A stretch of DNA of 43,791 nt. Origin: a virus. Below, piece by piece: positions 31,587 through 38,107 of this stretch (its first letter is position 1; every line of letters begins with the position of its first letter). Location of the stretch: positions 1 through 43,791 of the IMG/VR virus record IMGVR_UViG_3300005288_000021. One strand, given 5' to 3'. The translations under genes were made by a program, and so were the position numbers. The notes beneath the pieces are model-generated. The model was not told the origin of the DNA. It was given only the letters and a program-made list of their open reading frames with translations, and made no database searches.

Positions 31587-31735
31587 GTTTGCTTCTCCTG
31601 GCGGGCACGGTACGCCTTGTTCCAACCTGCTATCCACTTCGAAAATCCCCACGGAGCGGACTTCTCATCGAACGGATTTTCATCACGCTTGAGGCCTTTA
31701 AGAAAAGCCGCATAACCTTGCTCAAATGGCGTCAT
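31583..31735 (-). CDS. RMF-like (ribosome modulation factor family) small protein
   Basis: 50 aa from ATG 31735, which follows GAGGTG. FEQGYAAFLKGLKRDENPFD then WIAGWNKAYRARQ reproduces the spacing of ribosome modulation factor: Gly-Tyr near the start, a Pro-Phe/Tyr turn, and a C-terminal Trp-x-x-Gly-Trp helix. RMF dimerises idle 70S ribosomes in bacteria, and related short proteins (including CrpP-type) occur on mobile elements. The cysteine before the Pro-Tyr turn of bacterial RMF is missing. A role on host ribosomes is inference. Confidence 0.72.
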   Translation of the reverse strand: MTPFEQGYAAFLKGLKRDENPFDEKSAPWGFSKWIAGWNKAYRARQEKQT

Positions 31736-31868
31736 GGCGCACCTCGAACTGGACCGGGCAGTAGGGCGAATTGAAGTCCTCACCATAGAGAACGACGGAC
31801 TGCCCTTGGTCGGCTCTCCATGGATGAACCCACTGGACGTAACCGTTAAGAACGATCGGGGTAATCAT
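31722..31868 (-). CDS. Small unknown protein
   Basis: 48 aa beginning MITPIVLNGYVQWVHPWRAD and containing SVVLYGEDFNSPYCPVQFEV. The compact beta pattern with several aromatics suggests a small barrel. GGGAGAAGGG precedes the ATG. It overlaps the RMF-like gene by 14 nt. No family is recognised. Confidence 0.62.
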   Translation of the reverse strand: MITPIVLNGYVQWVHPWRADQGQSVVLYGEDFNSPYCPVQFEVRHDAI

Positions 31869-31879
31869 TTCCCTTCTCC

Positions 31880-31996
31880 CTACTTGATGAACGGATAACG
31901 AGATTTGTAGAACTTTGCTGCGTAGAGGGCGGCGGCGGGTTTGTAGCCCTTGGCGCGGAGCTTCTTGTAGCACTGGATGCTGAATGCGATTTTCAT
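31880..31996 (-). CDS. Small basic protein
   Basis: 38 aa: starts MKIAFSIQCYKKLRAKGYKP and continues AAALYAAKFYKSRYPFIK. It carries a strong positive charge (nine Lys/Arg), so it could bind RNA or DNA. Its ATG overlaps the stop of the EF-Ts-like gene, supporting real translation. No family is recognised. Confidence 0.6.
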   Translation of the reverse strand: MKIAFSIQCYKKLRAKGYKPAAALYAAKFYKSRYPFIK

Positions 31997-32220
31997 TTTA
32001 CTGGGCACCCGCAAGATTGAAGACTGCCTTTTCGGCGAACTACGGCCCGCCCTTCACAGCGTAAATGCTCTAGGGCGCCGTCGAAATCGCCTTTATGAAG
32101 CTCAAGAGCGCGCTTGCATGACATCAAGCCTTCGCCGCTTCGCTCACGCAGTGCGCGAATTAGTTCAGCAGTCACACATTTGACTTTCTCGTCTGAATAC
32201 CGCTCGATATCTAAAGCCAT
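31993..32220 (-). CDS. EF-Ts N-terminal (UBA/TS-N)-like small protein
   Basis: 75 aa. IRALRERSGEGLMSCKRALE followed by LHKGDFDGALEHLRCEG matches the N-terminal domain of elongation factor Ts (LRERTGAGMMDCKKAL...GD...A...LR), including the Thr/Ser-Gly-x-Gly-Met turn. In EF-Ts this part contacts EF-Tu. The rest of EF-Ts is absent; the C-terminus is short and basic with CGCPVK. GGAG precedes the ATG, and a leftward promoter lies 37 nt upstream. It may bind host EF-Tu; that is inference. Confidence 0.78.
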   Translation of the reverse strand: MALDIERYSDEKVKCVTAELIRALRERSGEGLMSCKRALELHKGDFDGALEHLRCEGRAVVRRKGSLQSCGCPVK

Positions 32221-32256
32221 TTTCCGTTACTCCCTGCGTTTGTTTTCGTTAAACCA

Positions 32257-32285
32257 AATGTACAACGCATTACTTGTATTGTCTT
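32257..32285 (-). promoter_or_regulatory. Leftward promoter with perfect operator-like inverted repeat
   Basis: On the minus strand: AAGACA (32285-32280), 17-nt spacer, TACATT (32262-32257). TACAA, 8 nt, TTGTA (32261-32278) is perfect and overlaps the spacer and the edge of the -10 box. It would drive the EF-Ts-like gene and the small genes after it. Confidence 0.55.
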
Positions 32286-32308
32286 GCGTATCCCGACGAG
32301 CGGTCAAC

Positions 32309-32335
32309 AAAAAGCCCGACACAAGCCGGGCTTTT
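32309..32335 (-). terminator. Rho-independent terminator (leftward) after the DUF2815 gene
   Basis: A perfect 9-bp stem AAAAGCCCG/CGGGCTTTT with an 8-nt loop, followed on the minus strand by T residues. It closes the transcription unit of the DUF2800/DUF2815 genes just before the next promoter. The A/T flanks are symmetrical, so it may also work rightward. Confidence 0.85.
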
Positions 32336-32351
32336 CGAATTGCTTTAGCTG

Positions 32352-32888
32352 TTAGGCCAAGTCGTCCGCATCAGCGCCGTCTGCGATTTCCTCAAAGTCG
32401 CTGGCGTCTGCGGAGGTGCCGCCACCGGAGAACGCTTCACCGTCTTTGACGAACTGGATCCCTTGCAGCTGGGCGTTGACCTTCTTGCCGTACTGGTTGT
32501 CCTGCGCCCATACGTCGATGATCACGTTGACATAGCAGCCGGAGTACGGCTTGCCATCGGCGGCGACCAGGGGGCTACGGTCGCGGTCTACCACGGTTGG
32601 ACGAACGGTGTTGTTCGCATTGAAGAACAGGTTCCCTTCGTAGCCGACATAAGATGCTTTGCTGTCGCCATCGTGGATCAGCAGGTTGTCGCCCGCTTTC
32701 AGCTCTTTGCCGATCTGCGCCCACTTGGCGCCCCACTTGGCTTTCCCGACTTCTTCGACTACAGCCTTCAGCGCGGTGATGCCCGGGTGATCAGTCGGGA
32801 AAATGAACGCCGCGGCGAACTTGCCGTCTTTGTTCGGCTCGAAGATGTCAGGGAAAGCCAAGCGAGCGTTAGTGAAAGTATGTTTCAT
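32352..32888 (-). CDS. DUF2815 protein (probable single-stranded DNA-binding)
   Basis: 178 aa. MKHTFTNARLAFPDIFEPNK and the later SKASYVGYEGNLFFNANNTV, then YSGCYVNVIIDVWAQDNQYG are hallmarks of DUF2815, an OB-fold-like family that accompanies phage DNA polymerases and is thought to bind single-stranded DNA. The very acidic C-terminus (DASDFEEIADGADADDLA) is like that of SSB and T7 gp2.5, where it recruits partner proteins. It follows the DUF2800 nuclease gene. Confidence 0.9.
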   Translation of the reverse strand: MKHTFTNARLAFPDIFEPNKDGKFAAAFIFPTDHPGITALKAVVEEVGKAKWGAKWAQIGKELKAGDNLLIHDGDSKASYVGYEGNLFFNANNTVRPTVVDRDRSPLVAADGKPYSGCYVNVIIDVWAQDNQYGKKVNAQLQGIQFVKDGEAFSGGGTSADASDFEEIADGADADDLA

Positions 32889-32931
32889 GTGGTGAATCTC
32901 CAGTCTATTTTGAGGGTTCTATTTCTGTTTG

Positions 32932-34443
32932 TTATACGAGGTCATCGAAGTTGTCTTCGGCGACAGTTACTTGCTCTACTTCCGCCGGCAGCACACCGAA
33001 CTGCTCGGCGATCGCCATGCTCAAAGCTGGGCGCTTGTCGCTGGCTGGCGCCACCGATGGCTTACCATCGCTACGGCCAATAAGTGGCTGCAGCTTGTTC
33101 CACTTGCGCGGGTTGGCTTCCTTCAAGACCTTCTCGGCTGTTGTGGGGCTGATCAGCTTGAAGTCGTACATTTGGTTGACCTTCAGGCGCATCGCCTTCA
33201 GTGCGGCTTCGGCTTCCTCCTCGCTGATCCAGCTACGCGCACCCTGGCGGCCTTCGACCAGTTTGTAACGGGCATCGGTGAACGATCCGGACAGGAGACG
33301 CCGCTCAACCTCAGCGCGTACCGCTTTGGCAAAACCTTCGATCATATCGGCCGCGTCCATCAGCGTAGCCAAGCGCTCATCTGATGCGTCCGGCAGCTTG
33401 GCTTCAGCAGCTTCGAGACTTGGCCGAATATTCGGCTTCTTGACGGTGAAGTGTGGCGCCTCTACTTCGTACGTGTCGTTTTGCTCGTGAAAGGTAATCG
33501 CAGCCGCCTTCACGCCGAAGCTCTGCGCCAAAAGCTTTTCGGCCTGTGGCATTTCGACCTTAACGAATCCTTTTTCCAGGTCTACGAATTCGCCCACGAT
33601 AAGCTCCATGGTGTGTTGAGTTCGCTCGTCGCAAGTTGCAGCGCGCTTGCAGAACTTGCACTGCTTCTCACCTGGAACGGCCGGCAGATCTTCGGCTTTG
33701 CTGAACGCTATACGCTTGGACGCAGCGCGGATCAGATCAATCCGCGCATCGAGTTCAGCGCGCGTGAGCTTAGCTTCGTCAAAGTGATGCATGCGCGGCT
33801 GGAGGATATGCAGCTCAATCTGTTCAACCTCGCCCAGCAGATCGAATTCTTGCAGACCGGCATCGGTATACATTTCCTGCTGCTCGTTGTCCTTCGCGAA
33901 CACCTGGACGCCCATTCCCCATTTGAGATCCATGCAAATGGCGGTCTTGCCCTTGATGATCCAAACGTCAGTGGTGCCAGTCGCAGGCTCAACTTCGTCT
34001 TTTGTATAGATTTCTCCGGTGTCGAAATCGACAAAATTCCCGACATCGGTAAGAAAACAGACCGCCCCGGTGACTTTGTGCCAATGCTCGCCAGTGATAT
34101 GCGCAATGCTGAGCTTCTGTTCGGTGTAAATCGTCGCCCCATCAGCGACAGCCCGAACGTAATCCAAAGCCTTCTGCATTGGGCCGATCATGTCGAGTCC
34201 AACCGGGTATTGGCCGGCGGTGTGGAACTCGGTTACACCATCCTGAACGCGGATGCGCAGACCTTGAAAGTCTTTCGCGTCCTTGTTTTCGAGCAGGCAT
34301 TGTTCCATCAGGAAATGCGCTGCGGTGCCTTCGTCCGCAAAGCTACTCGACTGGTCGGGTAGCCCACGTTCCCGATGCGGCTTAGCCAAGCAGCGAATCG
34401 CTGCCGGCATACCGCTAGAACTTAAGAGTGCGTGAACGCCCAT
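32932..34443 (-). CDS. DUF2800, PD-(D/E)XK-type nuclease
   Basis: 503 aa. MGVHALLSSSGMPAAIRCLA and SSFADEGTAAHFLMEQCLLE open the protein as in DUF2800/RecB-like nucleases. The active-site region has TDVWIIKGKTAICMDLKWGM (Asp and the DxK-type pair). EKQCKFCKRAATCDERTQHT holds the four-cysteine-type cluster seen in Cas4/AddB-like enzymes, here three to four Cys. It probably acts in phage DNA recombination or end processing. It is followed by the DUF2815 single-strand-binding protein. Confidence 0.9.
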   Translation of the reverse strand: MGVHALLSSSGMPAAIRCLAKPHRERGLPDQSSSFADEGTAAHFLMEQCLLENKDAKDFQGLRIRVQDGVTEFHTAGQYPVGLDMIGPMQKALDYVRAVADGATIYTEQKLSIAHITGEHWHKVTGAVCFLTDVGNFVDFDTGEIYTKDEVEPATGTTDVWIIKGKTAICMDLKWGMGVQVFAKDNEQQEMYTDAGLQEFDLLGEVEQIELHILQPRMHHFDEAKLTRAELDARIDLIRAASKRIAFSKAEDLPAVPGEKQCKFCKRAATCDERTQHTMELIVGEFVDLEKGFVKVEMPQAEKLLAQSFGVKAAAITFHEQNDTYEVEAPHFTVKKPNIRPSLEAAEAKLPDASDERLATLMDAADMIEGFAKAVRAEVERRLLSGSFTDARYKLVEGRQGARSWISEEEAEAALKAMRLKVNQMYDFKLISPTTAEKVLKEANPRKWNKLQPLIGRSDGKPSVAPASDKRPALSMAIAEQFGVLPAEVEQVTVAEDNFDDLV

Positions 34444-34446
34444 GGT

Positions 34447-34887
34447 TCAGCCCTCAAGCGCTTGCAGATCGACGTAAACGGCTTCCAGCTTCGCCTGGTC
34501 GTTCACGGTGCTGAAGTCGTCTTCTTTGTCGAGCAGCACTTTGAGGTTGGCAATACCGTGCTTGGCGTTCAGCGCCTTGATTTCTTCACGCTTACCGGCG
34601 CCGGCTAGTTTCAGGACCAAGGAACGGACGGTTTCGTAGGGAACGGCGGTGAAGTCCGAGATATCGTCTTTTTCTTCGACGATTGGCTCAGGCTTAGGTT
34701 CTTCTTTTTTGATGACGCCTGCTCCTTCAAGGTTAGCCTTGATAGCGTCGACGACCGTTTCCTTTTTTACTGCTTCTTTTTCAGGCTTCGGAGTACGCCC
34801 GGCCAGGGAAAGGGTCAGCAGCTTGACGGCTTCGGTGTTCGCGAGCAGGGCTTCGGTATGGGCTTGGATCAAGGCTTCGATCGACAT
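34447..34887 (-). CDS. Unknown replication-region protein
   Basis: 146 aa from ATG 34887 (AAGGAAC upstream). MSIEALIQAHTEALLANTEA and VKLLTLSLAGRTPKPEKEAV form the N-terminal helix; a Lys/Glu/Pro-rich linker follows (KKEEPKPEPIVEEKDDISDF), then a helical C-terminal domain (VRSLVLKLAGAGKREEIKAL; GIANLKVLLDKED). It resembles small proteins of unknown function beside DUF2800 in other phages. It is first in the unit driven by the promoter at 34923-34951. Confidence 0.78.
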   Translation of the reverse strand: MSIEALIQAHTEALLANTEAVKLLTLSLAGRTPKPEKEAVKKETVVDAIKANLEGAGVIKKEEPKPEPIVEEKDDISDFTAVPYETVRSLVLKLAGAGKREEIKALNAKHGIANLKVLLDKEDDFSTVNDQAKLEAVYVDLQALEG

Positions 34888-34922
34888 GTTGCAAGTTCCT
34901 TTTCGGTTAAGGTGTGCCGCAG

Positions 34923-34951
34923 ATGGTAGAGAGCGGCACAAGGTATGTCAA
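34923..34951 (-). promoter_or_regulatory. Leftward sigma70-type promoter for the DUF2800/DUF2815 unit
   Basis: On the minus strand: perfect TTGACA (34951-34946), 17-nt spacer, TACCAT (34928-34923). It lacks the TACAA-N8-TTGTA repeat of other leftward promoters, though TACAAGCAATAGCAA lies just upstream. The next gene starts 36 nt downstream. Confidence 0.65.
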
Positions 34952-34956
34952 GTGGA

Positions 34957-35382
34957 TTAATTGCTATTGCTTGTAGCTGGAGCGGTGAAGGTAAAAGCGC
35001 GGCTACCTGGCTGACCGAGGTTCACTTCACCTTCCGCTTCGAAGGTTTCGATTTTCAGCTCGTCCCAGTGACCCAGCACCTGTTGGCACTTATCGAGGCG
35101 CGCTTGAATGTGGCGTAGCTCATGACGCTTACGAATTGAATAGTGGCGTTTAGCGTCCTCAATCGAGGAATGGCAGTATCGGGAGCCCAGCTTAGGAACC
35201 CAACGTTTGTTTTTCTCTACCCATTCTGGGAAGGTGTGCCGATAACGCCAGTAGTAGTCGGACAGCACCCAGTAGCCGCAGGCTGTCTCACGCACTACGT
35301 GGAACTTCTCAAGATCAACCGTTACTTCGCCGCTTGCCGTCCAGTGGTCGGCTAAACGGTAGTGCATTGGGCCATTACTCAT
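34957..35382 (-). CDS. Unknown basic protein
   Basis: 141 aa from ATG 35382, which has AAAGGAGAAGG upstream. MSNGPMHYRLADHWTASGEV is followed by GYWVLSDYYWRYRHTFPEWV, EDAKRHYSIRKRHELRHIQA and a beta-like tail. It is rich in Arg, His, Trp and Tyr. A role in binding nucleic acid is possible but unproven. It is the last gene before the promoter at 34923-34951. Confidence 0.72.
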   Translation of the reverse strand: MSNGPMHYRLADHWTASGEVTVDLEKFHVVRETACGYWVLSDYYWRYRHTFPEWVEKNKRWVPKLGSRYCHSSIEDAKRHYSIRKRHELRHIQARLDKCQQVLGHWDELKIETFEAEGEVNLGQPGSRAFTFTAPATSNSN

Positions 35383-35693
35383 TTTCCTTCTCCTTTCCAA
35401 TCGTGGCAGTACCACCCGTTCGACGGGCTGGCGCTGCCTTTGCGGTGTGGGGCGCCGTCGATCTCCCAAGGGAAGCCCGAGCATTTGCACCCCAGTTGTT
35501 TGTGTTCTTTCTTCTTGCGATACCAGTCCACCCGATACGTCCCGCCGCAGTCACAGTGGACCTCGGGTTCTATGCCCTTGGCTCGCGACTCCTGGCAGGC
35601 TTTGCACTTGCAGCCGTTGCGCATGTACTCCGGTGGCTGGGTAAGCGTTCTGCGGCCGGCACATCGCCGGCAGCGGCAGGGATATCGGTTCAT
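35379..35693 (-). CDS. Cysteine-rich, probable zinc-binding protein
   Basis: 104 aa from ATG 35693 (MNRYPCRCRRCAGRRTLTQP). It has nine cysteines: CRCRRC, CKCKAC, CDCGG and GCKC. They make two probable zinc fingers, separated by the RNGCKCKACQESRAKG segment. It resembles small phage zinc-ribbon proteins of unknown role. Overlaps tie it to the genes on both sides. Confidence 0.75.
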   Translation of the reverse strand: MNRYPCRCRRCAGRRTLTQPPEYMRNGCKCKACQESRAKGIEPEVHCDCGGTYRVDWYRKKKEHKQLGCKCSGFPWEIDGAPHRKGSASPSNGWYCHDWKGEGK

Positions 35694-35962
35694 CGCCGAA
35701 GTTCTGCAAGCTTCCGGGTAAGGTCCAACGAAGCGCGCTTGCCGGCTGCGTGTGGTGCCACTTCTGACCCATGGTCGTAAATCGTTTCGTTGCACTCCGG
35801 GCATTTGGAGTGATCAGCAGCTTGATCGATTTGATAAAGGCTGCAGGATGATCGCCAGCAGCGCCGAGTTTTCTCTTTACGTGCCTTGCGCAACGCTTCC
35901 AAGGCTTTCTTGGTGCGCATGATCTCGATCAGCGCCTCGTCAATCGTTTGGTCTTTAATCAT
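35690..35962 (-). CDS. Small protein with a zinc-ribbon-like segment
   Basis: 90 aa. It begins MIKDQTIDEALIEIMRTKKA, a helix, then has basic KARKEKTRRCW, the pair CPEC with two upstream Cys (CWRSSC), and a helical end. The four cysteines may bind one zinc. AAAGGAGAAGG precedes its ATG, a leader nearly identical to that of the gene at 34957-35382. No family is recognised. Confidence 0.72.
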   Translation of the reverse strand: MIKDQTIDEALIEIMRTKKALEALRKARKEKTRRCWRSSCSLYQIDQAADHSKCPECNETIYDHGSEVAPHAAGKRASLDLTRKLAELRR

Positions 35963-36245
35963 TTTCCTTCTCCTTTATCAGTTCGGTACGCAGAATCTGT
36001 ACTTCCCGCGGTGCGGTGAAATTGAGTTTTGCGTGGCCTTTGGCGAGGTCGACTACCAAAACGGAAACGCCGTCGGCGATCTGCAGGGAGCCACGGAACC
36101 GGACGCGTTCTACCTGCAGCGTGGACAGGATCCGCATTTTGCAGAACCCGCCGCACACATCGAGGATGTCAACGTATTCCGCTACGCCGCCGATCAGGAG
36201 GCGAACAGACGTTCCGGCTTTGCGTGTCAATACGAGATTGGTCAT
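35955..36245 (-). CDS. CsrA/RsmA-like protein with an enlarged core
   Basis: 96 aa, against about 61-65 aa for CsrA. The N-terminus NLVLTRKAGTSVRL aligns with the first strand of CsrA (LILTRRVGE...), and the end KLNFTAPREVQILRTELI aligns with its last strand and the RNA-contacting arginine region (NAPKEVSVHREEI). Between them are about 35 extra residues that look like a second copy of the core strands: GGVAEYVDILDVCGGFCKM and ADGVSVLVVDLAKGHAKL. CsrA/RsmA binds GGA in mRNA leaders and controls translation in Pseudomonas. Here it may copy or block that role; the RNA-binding activity is inference. Confidence 0.8.
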   Translation of the reverse strand: MTNLVLTRKAGTSVRLLIGGVAEYVDILDVCGGFCKMRILSTLQVERVRFRGSLQIADGVSVLVVDLAKGHAKLNFTAPREVQILRTELIKEKEND

Positions 36246-36562
36246 ACGTCATCCTCGACGATTTCGAATTTGCGGTAGCCGGCCTTATAGATGTCTTCCG
36301 CCATTGCCGTAGTACAGTTCAGATCGGCTTTAATAAGATCTATGGCTCTCGCCTGTCTTTCTTCCATTGTTTTCGGAGGCATCGGTATCATGTTTTTCGT
36401 ACCTGGTTTACCGACATCTTCGCGCCACCCTTCTCTTTCGAAATCTGTTACGCAGAACCATGATTTATCGCCTTTTACCTTTACCCAGTGTGGTACGTAG
36501 CCGTCTACCATCGGGTGAAAGTGGGTAGTACCTTCAGGCGCCTTGCTCCAATCAATATTCAT
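36242..36562 (-). CDS. Unknown early protein
   Basis: 106 aa. MNIDWSKAPEGTTHFHPMVD is the start of a module frequent in phages (WSKAPEGATHY), followed by HWVKVKGDKSWFCVTDFERE. The second half is helical (MEERQARAIDLIKADLNCTT). Function unknown. Overlaps of 4 nt join it to both neighbours. Confidence 0.75.
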   Translation of the reverse strand: MNIDWSKAPEGTTHFHPMVDGYVPHWVKVKGDKSWFCVTDFEREGWREDVGKPGTKNMIPMPPKTMEERQARAIDLIKADLNCTTAMAEDIYKAGYRKFEIVEDDV

Positions 36563-36744
36563 TTGCGCATCACCTTATCTATCATCAAGTCAACTTCGAA
36601 CACCGTGGCTTGCATGTCCATGCGGCGTGCTGGCGCATTCTTTGTACCGACGATCAAGTCCTGCTCGTTCAACGCGTAACCCGTTTGTGTGATCCAGTGC
36701 CCGGGGCGCCACGGCGCGAGGTCTGTTACTGGTGGCTGAAGCAT
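36559..36744 (-). CDS. Small unknown protein
   Basis: 61 aa: begins MLQPPVTDLAPWRPGHWITQ, continues GYALNEQDLIVGTKNAPARR, and ends in a helix. A short beta-rich start with Trp and Pro suggests a compact domain. AAAGGAGT precedes the ATG. No family is recognised. Confidence 0.65.
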   Translation of the reverse strand: MLQPPVTDLAPWRPGHWITQTGYALNEQDLIVGTKNAPARRMDMQATVFEVDLMIDKVMRK

Positions 36745-36757
36745 GGCGGTTACTCCT

Positions 36758-36826
36758 TTATGCGAAATAGAAGCCGATCAGGATCAAAGCGAGCACGGTC
36801 AGGAACATGAAGTCGGCGTCGTCCAT
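36758..36826 (-). CDS. Tiny membrane peptide
   Basis: 22 aa: MDDADFMFLTVLALILIGFY followed by FA, one hydrophobic helix after an acidic start. It fits exactly between the 69-aa gene and the 61-aa gene. The ribosome site is weak (GAG only), so support is positional. Confidence 0.42.
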   Translation of the reverse strand: MDDADFMFLTVLALILIGFYFA

Positions 36827-36827
36827 G

Positions 36828-37037
36828 CTAGGTCTCGCTCTTCGGCATGAGGTCAGACACGAGTAAGCGGATATCGAGAGCTGTCAATTCGGTATCAAGG
36901 TAGCTCGTGTCTTGGGTCAGCTCAGCGATACCGCAGCCTTGCGCCATAGAGGCGCCAATATGAAAACCTAAGCGCTCGCACGCTTCCAGCGACTCGGCCA
37001 GGGTTAGTAATGCTTGAGCCTGTGCGCGGGTGATCAT
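36828..37037 (-). CDS. Small unknown protein
   Basis: 69 aa beginning MITRAQAQALLTLAESLEAC with a later TELTALDIRLLVSDLMPKSE. The helical start resembles the 67-aa protein at 27272-27475, suggesting a small paralogous group. It overlaps the gene before it by 4 nt. Function unknown. Confidence 0.65.
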   Translation of the reverse strand: MITRAQAQALLTLAESLEACERLGFHIGASMAQGCGIAELTQDTSYLDTELTALDIRLLVSDLMPKSET

Positions 37038-37330
37038 GGTCGTTTTCCTTTAATCGAGTTCAGCAACGAGCGCCAAAAGGCTACCAGCTTGCTAATGCGA
37101 AGATCAGCATCCGTTACCCACTGGTCATGCTGTACTAGGTTATTGAAGCGCTGTACTGCCTCCTGGCTTTCCTTCCTGAAGTAGGTAGCACGCTCTTCCC
37201 AGTTTTTGTAAGCCGCTTCCATAGTGTCGCCCGTTGCTTTGATCCAACCGACGATTCCACATCTTTCTTCCATCGAGCGGCAGATGTAGCCGTCTACTCC
37301 GTATGGATCTTTCTTAATACGCAGCTTCAT
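37034..37330 (-). CDS. Small unknown protein, paralogue of 37925-38107
   Basis: 98 aa. The first half, MKLRIKKDPYGVDGYICRSM followed by GDTMEAAYKNWEE, matches the protein at 37925-38107 (KRDVWSSVGFVCRS, GDTIEQAYKHWEE). The pattern of basic start, aromatic strand and Trp helix looks like a small domain of its own. The C-terminal half is an added helical region. Function unknown. Confidence 0.7.
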   Translation of the reverse strand: MKLRIKKDPYGVDGYICRSMEERCGIVGWIKATGDTMEAAYKNWEERATYFRKESQEAVQRFNNLVQHDQWVTDADLRISKLVAFWRSLLNSIKGKRP

Positions 37331-37479
37331 TTCGAAATATTCCCGGCTACGTAGGCGCTCATGCCTGCGCCAATGAGGATCAAAGCGTTTAGGAAAAAAT
37401 CCGCTTCTTGAGAAAAGCTGGTCGGTACCTGAGTAGCGCCGGCCATGAACACCGCCAAGGCTAAAAATAAAATCTTCAC
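37327..37479 (-). CDS. Small membrane protein with two helices
   Basis: 50 aa from GTG 37479, which overlaps the previous stop (GTGA) and has AGGAG 11 nt upstream. VKILFLALAVFMAGATQVPT is the first hydrophobic segment, and FFLNALILIGAGMSAYVAGN is the second. The charged loop SFSQEAD lies between. Such small inner-membrane proteins are common in early phage regions; role unknown. Confidence 0.6.
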   Translation of the reverse strand: MKILFLALAVFMAGATQVPTSFSQEADFFLNALILIGAGMSAYVAGNISK

Positions 37480-37646
37480 GGCTTGCGTACTCCTAGCAGT
37501 TGCTCGGGGACGACGCGCATGGTGGTAGGCCCTACGGCCACGTCGTAGCTCTTCACACCGACCTTCACAACACGCGCCAGGCACTTGTGGTACTCGCTCT
37601 GCGTGTCGTTAATGCGAACGGTCTGATTGGGTTTGAAGCGGTTCAT
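37476..37646 (-). CDS. Small unknown protein, beta-rich
   Basis: 56 aa: starts MNRFKPNQTVRINDTQSEYH, followed by CLARVVKVGVKSYDVAVG and TTMRVVPEQLLGVRKP. Alternating hydrophobic residues and a KOW-like turn suggest a small SH3-type barrel, which can bind RNA, DNA or protein. Overlaps join it to the zinc-ribbon gene before it and the membrane gene after it. Confidence 0.62.
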   Translation of the reverse strand: MNRFKPNQTVRINDTQSEYHKCLARVVKVGVKSYDVAVGPTTMRVVPEQLLGVRKP

Positions 37647-37843
37647 TCGAACGGCTTCCCGCAGTCGGCACAGAACTTACGGCCGGTACTACGGTTTCCG
37701 ATAATAGTTTCGTGCTGGCAGAGCTGACGCTGCGCGGCCTTCGCTTCATCTTCAGACATGTAGACGTTTGCCGCAGCGTTCATCGCCGGACTGCCGAGGC
37801 GCACTTCGATCGGCTTATTTACTACGTTCAAAATCCAAACCAT
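37643..37843 (-). CDS. Small zinc-ribbon protein
   Basis: 66 aa from ATG 37843 (a second ATG directly upstream at 37846 is possible). GAGGAGAAGG precedes it. It begins MVWILNVVNKPIEVRLGSPA, has a charged helix EDEAKAAQRQLCQHETIIG, and ends in KFCADCGKPFE, half of a zinc ribbon, paired with the upstream Cys and His. It is the first gene after the promoter-like site at 37879-37907. Confidence 0.68.
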   Translation of the reverse strand: MVWILNVVNKPIEVRLGSPAMNAAANVYMSEDEAKAAQRQLCQHETIIGNRSTGRKFCADCGKPFE

Positions 37844-37878
37844 CATCCTTCTCCTCAATATCTGTTTGGTGTGAAACA

Positions 37879-37910
37879 ACTATACAACACGAAACTTGCG
37901 ATTGCTTGTA
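37879..37910 (-). promoter_or_regulatory. Leftward promoter-like site with variant operator repeat
   Basis: On the minus strand a good -10 (TATAGT, 37884-37879) has no clear -35 box. A degenerate inverted repeat (TACAA, 8 nt, TTGCG on the plus strand, 37883-37900) overlaps the -10, as at 32261-32278. TACAAGCAATCGCAA just upstream recalls TACAAGCAATAGCAA before the 34923 promoter. Confidence 0.42.
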
Positions 37911-37924
37911 TGTCCGACGAACGG

Positions 37925-38107
37925 TTAGGGTTTTGCTTTAACGATGTCTTCTTTCCGCTTCTTTACTTCCTCCCAATGTTTGTAGGCTTGTTCTATCGTG
38001 TCGCCATAAGCCGACACAGGATAAGTTCCGAAGAATCCTCCGGGTTCGCGTGATCGGCAGACAAACCCTACAGAACTCCAAACGTCGCGCTTGATATGAG
38101 GTTTCAT
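37925..38107 (-). CDS. Small unknown protein, paralogue of 37034-37330
   Basis: 60 aa: begins MKPHIKRDVWSSVGFVCRSR, then GGFFGTYPVSAYGDTIEQAY and a charged end. It shares the pattern Lys/Arg-rich start, Gly-aromatic-Val/Ile-Cys-Arg-Ser and Gly-Asp-Thr-x-Glu-x-Ala-Tyr-Lys-x-Trp-Glu-Glu with the 98-aa protein to its left, pointing to an old tandem duplication. Function unknown. Confidence 0.68.
   Translation of the reverse strand: MKPHIKRDVWSSVGFVCRSREPGGFFGTYPVSAYGDTIEQAYKHWEEVKKRKEDIVKAKP

Noticed and set aside
33451-34362. 303-codon rightward open frame opposite the DUF2800 gene
   Set aside because: It is antisense to a well-supported gene, with no recognisable domain and no rightward neighbours.
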